NCBI RefSeq assembly: GCF_002933395.1
Contig: NZ_PKFN01000008.1
Span: 744,001-808,000 of the forward strand
Origin: Yoonia maritima
Lineage (GTDB): Bacteria > Pseudomonadota > Alphaproteobacteria > Rhodobacterales > Rhodobacteraceae
Direction: 5' to 3'
Length of the DNA: 64,000 bases
Below, in pieces: positions 25,247 to 34,600 of this stretch; position 1 is the stretch's first letter; every line of letters begins with the position of its first letter. Both the position numbers and the translations under genes were made by a program. A model generated the notes under the pieces. It did not search any database and was not told the DNA's origin. It was given only the letters and a program-made list of their open reading frames with translations.

Positions 25247-28200
25247 TCACGCCACCATCGCAGCCGCCTTTTTCAGGTCTACAGAAACAAGCTGCGACAC
25301 ACCCTGTTCCCCCATTGTGACACCAAACAATCGGTCCATCCGGCTCATCGTGACCGCATGGTGCGTGATGATCAGGAACCGCGTGTCAGTCCGGCGGCAC
25401 ATCTCGTCCAACAAGTCACAAAAACGCGTGACGTTGGCGTCGTCCAGCGGCGCATCGACCTCGTCCAGCACACAGATCGGGGCCGGGTTCGCAAGGAACA
25501 CCGCAAATATCAGCGCCAGCGCCGTCAGGGTTTGTTCACCACCCGACAGCAATGACAAAGTGCTCAGCTTTTTACCCGGCGGCTGGCACATGATCTCCAA
25601 ACCAGCCTCAAGCGGGTCATCGGATTCGACCAACACCAGCTTGGCTTCACCACCTCCAAACAGGTGGGTGAACAGCAGACCGAAGTTCTCGTTTACCTGT
25701 TCAAACGCTGTCAGCAGGCGCTCACGACCTTCTTTGTTCAGGCTGGCAATCCCGGAACGCAGCGCCGCAATCGCGTCCTCAAGGTCCGCCTTCTCAGAGA
25801 CCAAGCCATCGTGTTCGACTTGCACCTCTTTTGCGTCTTCCTCGGCGCGCAAGTTTACAGCACCAAGGCTGTCGCGCTGACGTTTCAATGCATTGACCTG
25901 CGTCTCGATCACATCGGATGCAGGCATATCTCCGACCGCCATTTCAAGCGTCTCAAGCAGTTTATCCGGCGTGACCTCTTGCGCTTCCATGATGCGCTCG
26001 GCGGCATAGGCGACGGTTTCACGGGCTGCATCCGCACGCGCTTCGGAGCGCGCGCGCGCCTCGCGCGCTTCTGATGCTAAACGCTCGGAATCGCGTTCTT
26101 GGTGGCCTGCCTCGCGCAGCGCGGCATCAGCTTCGACCAATTTATCAGACGCATCCTTACGGCGTTCTTCGGCCTCATCAATCGCATCCGCCAACTCTGA
26201 CCGTTTGGCGGCAATTTCTTCGGGTGCGGCGGTTGCCTCTTCCAGCTCAGCTTCTGACATCGCCTTGCGCTCTGCCAATTCAGCGGTGCGCTTGTTCGCG
26301 GTCTCAAGGCGGTGTTTCCAGCCGCTCACCTCTTTAGTGATTTGTTGCGAACGTTTTAGGCGGCTTTCGCCTTCGCGGCGCACTTCGTCATGGGCCGACC
26401 GATGCGACATCATCGTGATACGGGCCGCTTCGACAGTCATTTTCACGTCTTCAACAGCGGCACGTGCATCATCCAGATTGCCCAGCGCATTCGCAGCGGT
26501 TTCTGCCTCTGCCAGCGCCTTGCGCGCGTTCATCGCTTCTTCTTCGTGCCGCTTTAGCGCAAGGCCAAGGCTTTCTTGCTTACCTTGGCTTAGGTTGCGG
26601 TCGGCTTCTGCACGGCTAGCTGCACGGTTTGCCTCTGCAACCATCCGATCGGCATCACGGCGTGCGTTACGTGCCGCCTGATCTGCCTCGGTCTGCTGCT
26701 TCAAAAGCATCGTCAGCGTATCATGCGCTTGTGCCGCGCCAACGGCTGTGGCCGAAGCCTCTTCCAAATCACGCTTTAACTCAGTCAGGCGGTTCAACTG
26801 TTGCAGTCGCAACGCCGCCGCGGATGGGGCATCCTCTGCACCGGCACGGAACCCATCCCAACGCCACAAATCGCCTTCGACAGAAACGAGCCGCTGCCCC
26901 GGCTTCAATTCCGCTTGCAATCGTGGGCCATCGACGGCGTCGACAAAACCCACTTGGCTCATACGGCGGGCCAAAACTTCGGGCACACCGACATAGTTCG
27001 TGAGTGCCTTCACGCCCTCGGGCAGCGTTTGTGGCGTATTATATCCCGGTAACAACGCCCAGCCGGACTTCGCATCTGCACCGACCTCTGGCGCACGCAG
27101 ATCATCAGCCAGCGCAGCACCCAGCGCTTTTTCATAGCCACCTTGCACGCGTAGAAGGTCAAGAACCTGCCCACCTTCGGCTGTGTCACGCTCGACGAGT
27201 TTGGCCAGCGCGGCCACCTCTGCACGTAAGGCGTTTGCCTCGCCTTCGGCTTCTGATCGCAACGCCCGTGCGTCGCTTTCGCGGGTCTGGGTTTCCGCAC
27301 GCGCCTCTTCGGCCTCTGAAAGTGCAATATCTGCAGCCTCTGCTGCAGCAACCGCAGCCGCTTCAGCCTCTCCTGCAGCAGCGAAATCTTCTTCGGCCTT
27401 CGCCAGCGCGGTCGCGGCCTCTTGCATAGCTGACTTGGCCCGCTCCGCTTCAGCCTCGTTCTTTTCCATAGTGGTCCGGTTGTCCGCGACCAAACGCTGC
27501 GCCGATTGGTGACGAGCCGCAAGCCGGGCAACATCTTCGGTCAGCTGCGCAAGATCGGCCTCCCGTTCTTCCAGCACACTCGCAGCTTCGCGGGCCGCGT
27601 CTTGGGCCTCTTCTAGTCGATCGTCATGCCCCTCACCGGCTTTGGCAATCTCACGTGCTTCCCACTCAAGCCGCTCAATTGTCTCGCCAGCGTCTTTGTT
27701 TAGACCACCTTCGCGCTCCATATCGCGGCCAAGTTGATCGATGCGTGACCGCAAGGTCTCGATCATTTCAAGTGCGCGATCTTCTTGGTCTTTCAACGTA
27801 TCCCGCTGGACCTGCAAACGCTGCAACACAGCCGAAGCAATCGCCTCTTCCTCGCGCAGTGGCGGCAGAGCATCTTCATATTCCGCACGTGACTTAGCAG
27901 CCTCGCGCGCTGTTTTCTCGGCTTGGGCCGCAGCAGTTGTCCGTTCACGCAATTGCTCTGACGCGGCTAACATCGCCTCATCGGCTTCTTTCCAACGACG
28001 AAATAACAACATGCCTTCAGCACGGCGCAGGTTGTCACCTATCTCGCGATACCGGGCTGCTTGCCGTGCTTGCCGGGCCAACTGCCCCAATTGCGCGACT
28101 AGCTGCTCAATCACATCATCGACGCGGGTAAGGTTGGTTTCAGCGCCCCTAAGCTTCAGTTCCGCCTCGTGACGGCGCTGATAAAGACCAGAAATACCGG

Positions 28201-28702
28201 CGGCTTCTTCTAGAATACGGCGGCGGGCCTTTGGCTTCGCGTTAATCAGCTCAGAAATCATGCCCTGCCGGACCAACGCAGGCGAATGCGCCCCCGTCGA
28301 GGCATCAGCAAACAGCATTTGCACGTCACGCGCGCGGACGTCTTTTGCACCAACCTTATAGGCAGACCCCGCGTCACGCGTAATACGGCGGATCACCTCG
28401 AGCTGGTCGTTGTCGTTAAATGACGCGGGCGCCAGTCGTTCACCATTGTCGATAATCAATGACACTTCGGCAAAGTTACGCGCCGGACGCGTCGACGCCC
28501 CAGCAAAGATCACGTCCTCCATGCCGCTACCGCGCATGGATTTCGCGCGATTCTCGCCCATGACCCAGCGCAGGGCTTCTAGCAAATTGGATTTACCACA
28601 GCCGTTTGGCCCCACCACACCTGTCAAACCATCAGCGATGATCAGATCTGTAGGGTCAACAAAGCTTTTAAAGCCATTCAGACGCAGTTTGCTAAAACGC
28701 AA
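25247..28702 (-). CDS. smc: Chromosome segregation protein SMC
   Basis: 1151 residues, full length. MRFSKLRLNGFKSFVDPTDL opens the head domain with Walker A GPNGCGKSNLLEALRW; two long Ala/Glu/Arg-rich coiled coils flank a hinge (about 500-640, with LLPGYNTPQTLPEGVKALTNYV); the C-terminal head has LSLLSGGEQTLTALAL (signature) and ICVLDEVDAPLDDAN (Walker B). It organises and compacts the chromosome as a dimer with ScpA/B. The start appears to be TTG at 28702 since an in-frame stop lies just upstream; GAGG is 10 nt before it. It is divergent from the cobalamin block 3 leader. Confidence 0.96.
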   Translation of the reverse strand: MRFSKLRLNGFKSFVDPTDLIIADGLTGVVGPNGCGKSNLLEALRWVMGENRAKSMRGSGMEDVIFAGASTRPARNFAEVSLIIDNGERLAPASFNDNDQLEVIRRITRDAGSAYKVGAKDVRARDVQMLFADASTGAHSPALVRQGMISELINAKPKARRRILEEAAGISGLYQRRHEAELKLRGAETNLTRVDDVIEQLVAQLGQLARQARQAARYREIGDNLRRAEGMLLFRRWKEADEAMLAASEQLRERTTAAAQAEKTAREAAKSRAEYEDALPPLREEEAIASAVLQRLQVQRDTLKDQEDRALEMIETLRSRIDQLGRDMEREGGLNKDAGETIERLEWEAREIAKAGEGHDDRLEEAQDAAREAASVLEEREADLAQLTEDVARLAARHQSAQRLVADNRTTMEKNEAEAERAKSAMQEAATALAKAEEDFAAAGEAEAAAVAAAEAADIALSEAEEARAETQTRESDARALRSEAEGEANALRAEVAALAKLVERDTAEGGQVLDLLRVQGGYEKALGAALADDLRAPEVGADAKSGWALLPGYNTPQTLPEGVKALTNYVGVPEVLARRMSQVGFVDAVDGPRLQAELKPGQRLVSVEGDLWRWDGFRAGAEDAPSAAALRLQQLNRLTELKRDLEEASATAVGAAQAHDTLTMLLKQQTEADQAARNARRDADRMVAEANRAASRAEADRNLSQGKQESLGLALKRHEEEAMNARKALAEAETAANALGNLDDARAAVEDVKMTVEAARITMMSHRSAHDEVRREGESRLKRSQQITKEVSGWKHRLETANKRTAELAERKAMSEAELEEATAAPEEIAAKRSELADAIDEAEERRKDASDKLVEADAALREAGHQERDSERLASEAREARARSEARADAARETVAYAAERIMEAQEVTPDKLLETLEMAVGDMPASDVIETQVNALKRQRDSLGAVNLRAEEDAKEVQVEHDGLVSEKADLEDAIAALRSGIASLNKEGRERLLTAFEQVNENFGLLFTHLFGGGEAKLVLVESDDPLEAGLEIMCQPPGKKLSTLSLLSGGEQTLTALALIFAVFLANPAPICVLDEVDAPLDDANVTRFCDLLDEMCRRTDTRFLIITHHAVTMSRMDRLFGVTMGEQGVSQLVSVDLKKAAAMVA

Positions 28703-28934
28703 GGTTTTCGGACCTCATGATTCCTTCGTAACCAAAACCATGTCCCCCGATGCGGCAACCTGTCAACGTCGCAGACGCAGCATGTGCTGTGTTCTGCCCA
28801 GTTATCCACAAGATATTGCGGCATCCGTACCAACTTAACCAACTGACGCCGCGCTTAGGCCTGCAAATGTCGCATTCTTCCTTGACGTGGCCATGCCCGG
28901 CAGCGCACAACAGCAGCGCACGGTTCCCCGCTGA

Positions 28935-29106
28935 TGCCAAGCATCTGGGGATGAAATGGGAATGTGGAAAGGCCGATCCTAACAGGAGGCCCGATGCCAC
29001 AGCCGCCCCCGCGACTGTATGCGGTGAGTGCCTTGTTAACGACGCCACTGGGGAAACCTGGGAAGGTAAACAAGGTACCGCGACCCGCAAGCCAGGAGAC
29101 CAGCCA
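28935..29106 (+). promoter_or_regulatory. Cobalamin (B12) riboswitch
   Basis: The 456-bp gap between smc and the CbiM-like gene holds a clear B12 riboswitch. Landmarks in order are GGGAATGTGG (about 28958), GCCACAGCCGCCCCCGCGACTGT (within 28996-29018), GCCACTGGG (29043), CCTGGGAAGG and the B12 box GCCAGGAGACCAGCC (29091-29105). It lies 54 bp before the start codon, so it probably blocks expression of the cobalt uptake and cob operon when cobalamin is abundant. The preceding 230 bp (28703-28934) must hold the divergent promoters; no confident -35/-10 pair was picked. Confidence 0.92.
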
Positions 29107-29158
29107 TGCAAAATGTCGTAACGGCCGTCGGGGATGACGGTGAAACAAGGATAGAAAA

Positions 29159-29833
29159 ATGCATATCGAACCCGGAATCGTCACAGGCGCAAAAATCGCG
29201 CTTTCTTACGCCACTGCTGCTGGCGCAACTGCTTATTCCGCGAAACTGATCTGGGAAAGCCTGCGTGATCGCGGTGCTGTTTCATTGATCGCGCGCGCAG
29301 CCATCGCGACTGTTGCAGTCTTCATCTTCTTTGAATTGCTGCCACATATGGCTGTGGGCGTGTCTGAGGTCCACCTGATCATGGGTTCGACTCTGCTACT
29401 GATGCTGGGCACTGCGCCTGCTGCAATCGGCCTTGCCGCTGGCCTGCTGATACAAGGCATGTTCTTTGCACCGTTTGACCTGCCACAATACGGCATGAAC
29501 TTGACTACGCTGCTGGTTCCCTTGCTTGGCCTGCACGCACTGACTAAAAACGTGATCGCCAAAGGCACAGCTTATGTTGACCTTAGCTACAAACAAGCAC
29601 TGGCGATGTCTGCTACCTACCAAGGCGGTATCGTTGCTTGGGTCGCGTTCTGGGCATTCTACGGCCAAGGCTTCGGCGCAGAAAACCTCGCGTCTGTTGG
29701 TACATTCGGTGCAGCATATATGACAGTTGTCCTGCTCGAGCCACTTGTTGATCTAGCTGTTCTAGCTGGCGCAAAAGGCCTACGCAGCCTCGAAAACAGC
29801 GGTCTGGTCACACCACGCCTCTACGCCGCTTAA
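29159..29833 (+). CDS. cbiM: CbiM-like energy-coupling-factor cobalt transporter permease
   Basis: 224 residues, nearly all hydrophobic with about six membrane segments. The conserved N-terminal MHIEPG places His2 at the metal-binding amino terminus seen in CbiM/NikM substrate-binding subunits, and VSEVHLIMGSTLLLMLGTAPAAIGLAAGLLIQG matches the family's central loop region. It imports cobalt; the ATPase and CbiQ/CbiN partners are not adjacent, so they lie elsewhere or the protein works in a minimal system. Directly controlled by the B12 riboswitch, supporting cobalt as substrate. Confidence 0.85.
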   Translation: MHIEPGIVTGAKIALSYATAAGATAYSAKLIWESLRDRGAVSLIARAAIATVAVFIFFELLPHMAVGVSEVHLIMGSTLLLMLGTAPAAIGLAAGLLIQGMFFAPFDLPQYGMNLTTLLVPLLGLHALTKNVIAKGTAYVDLSYKQALAMSATYQGGIVAWVAFWAFYGQGFGAENLASVGTFGAAYMTVVLLEPLVDLAVLAGAKGLRSLENSGLVTPRLYAA

Positions 29834-29856
29834 GCGCGCCAAACAAAACATGTTGT

Positions 29857-29880
29857 ATGACGGTCCCTTGGGGCCGTCAT
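29857..29880 (+). terminator. Terminator-like hairpin between cbiM and cobW
   Basis: ATGACGG and CCGTCAT pair, with inner CC/GG pairs across a short loop, followed by TCCGTTT. The hairpin could end some transcripts after cbiM and lower expression of cobW and the genes behind it. The U-run is weak. Confidence 0.45.
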
Positions 29881-29914
29881 TCCGTTTGGAAACATCTGCA
29901 GCAGGAACATACCC

Positions 29915-30979
29915 ATGCCCGCAAAAATCCCCGCGACCGTTGTCACCGGCTTTCTTGGTGCCGGGAAAACCACTCTCATCCGCCACATGCTCCAAAACGC
30001 CCAAGGCAAGCGCATCGCGCTGATCATCAATGAATTTGGTGATCTTGGCGTTGACGGCGACATCTTAAAAGGCTGCGGGATCGAAACCTGTACCGAAGAC
30101 GATATCGTTGAACTGTCCAATGGCTGTATCTGCTGCACCGTCGCCGATGATTTCATCCCCACGATGGAAGCCCTGCTCGCGCGCGAAGACAAACCCGATC
30201 ACATCGTGATCGAAACGTCTGGCCTTGCGCTGCCGCAACCTCTTATCCGGGCGTTCAACTGGCCGGGCATTTCAACCAAAGTGACAGTCGACGGCGTTGT
30301 GACCGTTGTTGACGGCCGCGCCGTTCACGACGGCCAGTTCGCCCATAACGTCGCTGCAGTCGATGCGCTGCGTGCCCAAGATGAAAACCTTGATCACGAA
30401 ACGCCACTGTCTGAATTGTTCGAAGACCAAGTCGCCTGCGCCGATATGATCGTTGTGAACAAAGCGGACCTACTGTCAGCCGAAGAAGCAGACGCACTAA
30501 CAACAAAGCTAAAATCCGAAAGCCGTGACGGTGTTCAGGTCATCAAAGCATCCATGGGTGCCCTACCCGTCGATGTTCTGCTTGGCCAAGGTGTCGGCGC
30601 TGAATCTGATCTGTCTTCTCGTCACGAAATCCACCACCATCATCACCATGATGACGAAGACGATCATCACCACGACCATGAACACGCACATGGCCACGAT
30701 GAATTCGAATCCTTCATCGTCACCCGTGGCGAAATCGCAGACCCTGTGGCATTCACAGCCCAAGTCGCCGATGTCATCCGCGCCAACAACATCCTACGCC
30801 TAAAAGGATTTGTTGCAGTCACAGGCAAACCTATGCGCCAGACCTTGCAGGCCGTCGGCCCTCGCGTTGATACCTACTTTGACCAACCCTTTGGCGACGC
30901 ACCACGCGAAACGCGGCTTGTCGTCATCGGCGAAGCAGGTCTTGATCAAGCAGCCATCACAACCGCCCTACAGGCATGA
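29915..30979 (+). CDS. cobW: CobW GTPase, cobalt metallochaperone
   Basis: 354 residues of the COG0523 G3E GTPase family. TGFLGAGKTT (11-20) is Walker A; NGCICC (about 69-74) is the family's metal-binding CxCC; NKADL gives nucleotide specificity. A run of His and Asp residues (HHHHHH...DDHHHDHEHAHGHDE, about 230-262) forms a metal-rich loop before the CobW C-terminal domain. It is thought to deliver Co(II) to the late chelatase. It sits between the cobalt permease and cobN, consistent with that role, and its stop overlaps the GNAT gene (ATGA). Confidence 0.94.
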   Translation: MPAKIPATVVTGFLGAGKTTLIRHMLQNAQGKRIALIINEFGDLGVDGDILKGCGIETCTEDDIVELSNGCICCTVADDFIPTMEALLAREDKPDHIVIETSGLALPQPLIRAFNWPGISTKVTVDGVVTVVDGRAVHDGQFAHNVAAVDALRAQDENLDHETPLSELFEDQVACADMIVVNKADLLSAEEADALTTKLKSESRDGVQVIKASMGALPVDVLLGQGVGAESDLSSRHEIHHHHHHDDEDDHHHDHEHAHGHDEFESFIVTRGEIADPVAFTAQVADVIRANNILRLKGFVAVTGKPMRQTLQAVGPRVDTYFDQPFGDAPRETRLVVIGEAGLDQAAITTALQA

Positions 30980-31425
30980 TTATCGTCGAGCGGACAGATC
31001 CACACCATCCTCAGGCGACGGCTTTGCTCAAACAAAGTCACGCCCTGATGGCGTCACTCTTTCCGCCCGAAGATAACTTTTATCTTGAAATTGACGATCT
31101 GGTCGCCGACGACATTCACTTTTTTACAGCGCGTATCGGCGAACAAATTCTGGGAACCGGCGCGCTAAAGGTCTACGCTGATTACGGTGAGGTAAAGTCG
31201 ATGTTCGTGTCCGAGGACGCACGCGGCAAAGGTATCGCAGATGCCCTATTGCGGCAGATCATCGATCAAGCAATCGAAATGAAACTACCCCTCATTAGGC
31301 TTGAAACCGGCAATTTGCTACATGCGGCACATCGGCTTTATGCGCGACACGGGTTTGTCCCATGCGGTGCTTTTGGCGATTACATAACCGCCAAAAGCTC
31401 AGTGTTTATGGAAAAGCCGTTATGA
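30976..31425 (+). CDS. GNAT-family N-acetyltransferase
   Basis: 149 residues of GNAT fold. VKSMFVSEDARGKGIADALLRQIIDQA contains the acetyl-CoA pyrophosphate loop (R/Q-x-x-G-x-G/A: ARGKGIA), and the C-terminal LETGNLLHAAHRLYARHGFVPCGAFGDY is the usual motif B region. It acetylates an unknown amine or polyamine substrate. The ATGA overlap with cobW means it is co-translated within the cobalamin operon. No direct B12 role is known for this family, so it may modify a metabolite or simply be carried along. Confidence 0.85.
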   Translation: MIIVERTDPHHPQATALLKQSHALMASLFPPEDNFYLEIDDLVADDIHFFTARIGEQILGTGALKVYADYGEVKSMFVSEDARGKGIADALLRQIIDQAIEMKLPLIRLETGNLLHAAHRLYARHGFVPCGAFGDYITAKSSVFMEKPL

Positions 31426-31427
31426 GG

Positions 31428-31592
31428 CTATTCGGCCTTCTTTGCTTCAGCCGCGGCCTTCATACGGGCCAACAACTCTTCCTTGCTTGGGCGTTGTCCA
31501 AACGGTTTCTTTTTAGAACCGTGCGCGTTGTGCTCGGCGTGTTTTGGTGCGTTTTTACCCAATTTTGGCGCTCCTGCAGCTTTGTAATCCAT
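31428..31592 (-). CDS. Small basic protein, rhodobacterial conserved type
   Basis: 54 residues, rich in Lys, Ala and His: MDYKAAGAPKLGKNAPKH, then GSKKKPFGQRPSKEELLARMKAAAE. It lacks a signal peptide and membrane segment; the C-terminal half should form a charged helix. ATG 31592 has AAGAGG 8 nt upstream and is preferred over GTG 31616. It is encoded on the strand opposite to the cobalamin genes, tightly between the GNAT gene and cobN. I recall similar short proteins in related bacteria, but no function. Confidence 0.65.
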   Translation of the reverse strand: MDYKAAGAPKLGKNAPKHAEHNAHGSKKKPFGQRPSKEELLARMKAAAEAKKAE

Positions 31593-31639
31593 GATGTGAA
31601 CCTCTTGTTTGGGCACCCTCTACCACGGGAATATACCTA

Positions 31640-34600
31640 ATGCACCTGCTTGCAGCGACACCCGGCGCGATCTCTGACGGATCAGAGCCTGTCGATTTGG
31701 GCCAAACCCCTGCCGACGTGGTAATTATTTCCGCTGCCGATACGGAATTGGCTGCGCTGTCCGACGCGCGGGCGCACATGGACAACCCACCGGGGCTGCG
31801 CCTTGCCAATATGATGCACCTCCAGCACCCGATGTCGGTCGATCTGCATCTTGATGACTGCGCCACGAAATCACGGCTGGTGATTGCACGTATCTTGGGT
31901 GGTGCCGGGTATTGGAAATACGGGCTGACGCAATACGCCGCACGTTTGTTTGAGGCTGGCGTCCCATTTGTCGCCCTGCCCGGCGACGACAAGCCGGACC
32001 AAGAACTGCGTGAACTGTCTACCGTTTCGGGCGAAGACTACGACGCGCTGTGGTCCTATTTTGTCGAAGGAGGGCCGCAAAATAGTACCAATCTGTTAGG
32101 TTACGCGCGCGCCATGCTCGACGGCAGCGAAAAACCAGCTGCTGCCAGCCCCTTGCTACGCGCGGGTGTATACTGGCCCGGTTCAGGTATCGCCGATCTT
32201 GATGCCGCAAAGGCAACTTGGACAGATGACGCACCCATCGTCCCAATCATCTTCTACCGCGCACTAGTCCAAGGCGGCGGGTTAAACCCAATCAACCGTC
32301 TGGTGCGCAGTCTATCGCGCGCGGGTCTTAACCCGCTGCCCGTCTTTGTCGCTTCACTCAAAGACCCGGTCAGCCGCGCAACACTTGACACTTTGTTCAC
32401 CGCAGCCCCACCCGAAGTAATCCTAAACTGTACCGCCTTCGCAGTCGGCAGCCCGCATGACGGCGACGACAGCCCAACAAACCCACTGCTTGCCAACAAC
32501 GCACCAATCTTTCAGGTCATCCTATCTGGCGCGTCCGAGGCCACATGGCGCGATGGCCTGCACGGGCTAACCGCCCGCGACATCGCGATGAACGTCGCCC
32601 TGCCAGAGGTCGACGGGCGCATCCTATCCCGCGCGGTCAGCTTCAAAGGAGAAGCATTCTTTGACGACGCCACCGAATGCCCCATCGCAACCTATCAGGC
32701 GTTAGGCGACCGGATCGACTTTACCAGCCAGCTTGCCCGCAACTGGGCGCACCTGAGACGCACAGAAGCCAGCGACAAAAAGGTCGCGCTGATCCTAGCC
32801 AACTATCCAAACAAAGACGGGCGGCTTGCTAACGGCGTCGGGCTTGATACGCCAGCCGCGACCGTACATGTGCTGAACCTGCTCAAATCGACAGGCCACA
32901 CAGTAACGCCCCCCGTGGATAGCGCCACGTTAATGCAAACTGTTATGGACGGCCCGACCAACTGGCTAACCGACCGCGCAGACAAAGAAGGCGGCGAATT
33001 TCTACCGCTCGATATCTACCAACGGTATTTTGACGCGCTCCCGTGGGAAGCCAAAGAACAGATTACCTCACGCTGGGGGCAACCCGAAGACGACCCATTC
33101 CTCGCTTTGTCTGAAATACTCCCGCCGGAGGCAAACAAGGGCTTCGCCCTTTCAATCCACACCTATGGCAACGCCGTGGTCGGACTTCAACCAGCACGCG
33201 GATACAACATCGATCCAACCGATACATACCATTCGCCAGACCTCGTCCCACCGCATAATTACCTCGCTTTCTATTTTTGGCTCCGGCACCACTGGGGCGC
33301 TGACGCGATCGTTCACATGGGCAAACATGGGAACCTCGAATGGCTCCCCGGAAAGGCCGTCGCCCTATCTGAAACCTGTTGGCCCGAGGCCGTCTTTGGC
33401 CCAACGCCACACATCTATCCGTTCATCGTCAACGATCCGGGCGAAGGTACACAAGCAAAACGACGCACATCAGCGGTGATCATTGACCACCTAACCCCAC
33501 CTCTGACCCGCGCCGAAAGCTACGGACCTATGCGCGACCTAGAGGCGCTGGTTGACGAATACTACGAAGCCGCAGGCGTCGATCCGCGTCGGATTGATCA
33601 CCTGCGCAAAGAAATCCTCTCGCTATCCGACGTAACAGGCCTGTCCAAAGACGCAGGCTTCACCGGCGACAACGACAGCGATCTGGGCAAGTTGGATGCC
33701 TACCTATGTGAGTTAAAAGAGGCGCAAATTCGGGATGGGTTGCATATCTTTGGGCAATCACCCCAAGGGCAACAAGAACGGGACTTGGCCATTGCCTTGG
33801 CACGCGTCCCACGTGGTGACGGCAAGGGTAGAAATGCGTCGCTTCTGCGTGCGCTGGCAGAGGATCTGAAGCTAAGTATCGATCCGCTTGACTGCGACAT
33901 GGCAGCGCCCCCACCTGAAAAACCCGCCGCACTAGAAGATAATACCACATGGCGTACCAATGGCGATACGGTCGAACGTCTGGAAGCACTGTGCCAACGT
34001 GGTCTGCGGGACGGAGGGTGGGGCGATGCGGGGCTCACCCCGCGAGCGTCACAAGCCGTTCTGGACGAAATCTTAGAGGTTATTTTGCCGACAATTCAGG
34101 CCTGTGGACCCGACGAAGGGACGGGTCTCCTCAGCGCCCTATCTGGGCACTTCGTCAACCCGGGCCCGTCCGGCGCGCCAACCCGTGGGCGATTAGATGT
34201 GCTTCCAACTGGTCGTAATTTCTACAGCGTCGATAGCCGGGCCGTACCCACACCGACAGCTTGGGCGCTTGGCTGGAAATCTGCCAGCCTATTGATCGAA
34301 AAACACCTTCAAGACCATGGCGACTGGCCACGCAGCATGCTGATCACCGCATGGGGCACCGCGAACATGCGTACAGGTGGTGATGACATCGCGCAGGCTC
34401 TTGCGCTCATGGGGGTAAAGCCAAAATGGGATAGTGCAAACCGTCGTGTCACCGGGTTTGAAATTCTCCCTCAATCAATCCTTGGGCGACCCCGCGTTGA
34501 CGCTACCTTGCGTATTTCGGGATTCTTCCGCGATGCATTTCCCCAACTCATTGCACTGGTCGATAGCGCTGCGCGTGCTGTACAAGAACTCGACGAACCT

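Noticed and set aside
28692..29111. 139-codon open frame opposite the B12 riboswitch
   Set aside because: It is antisense to a well-matched riboswitch and overlaps the smc start; its residues show no family pattern.
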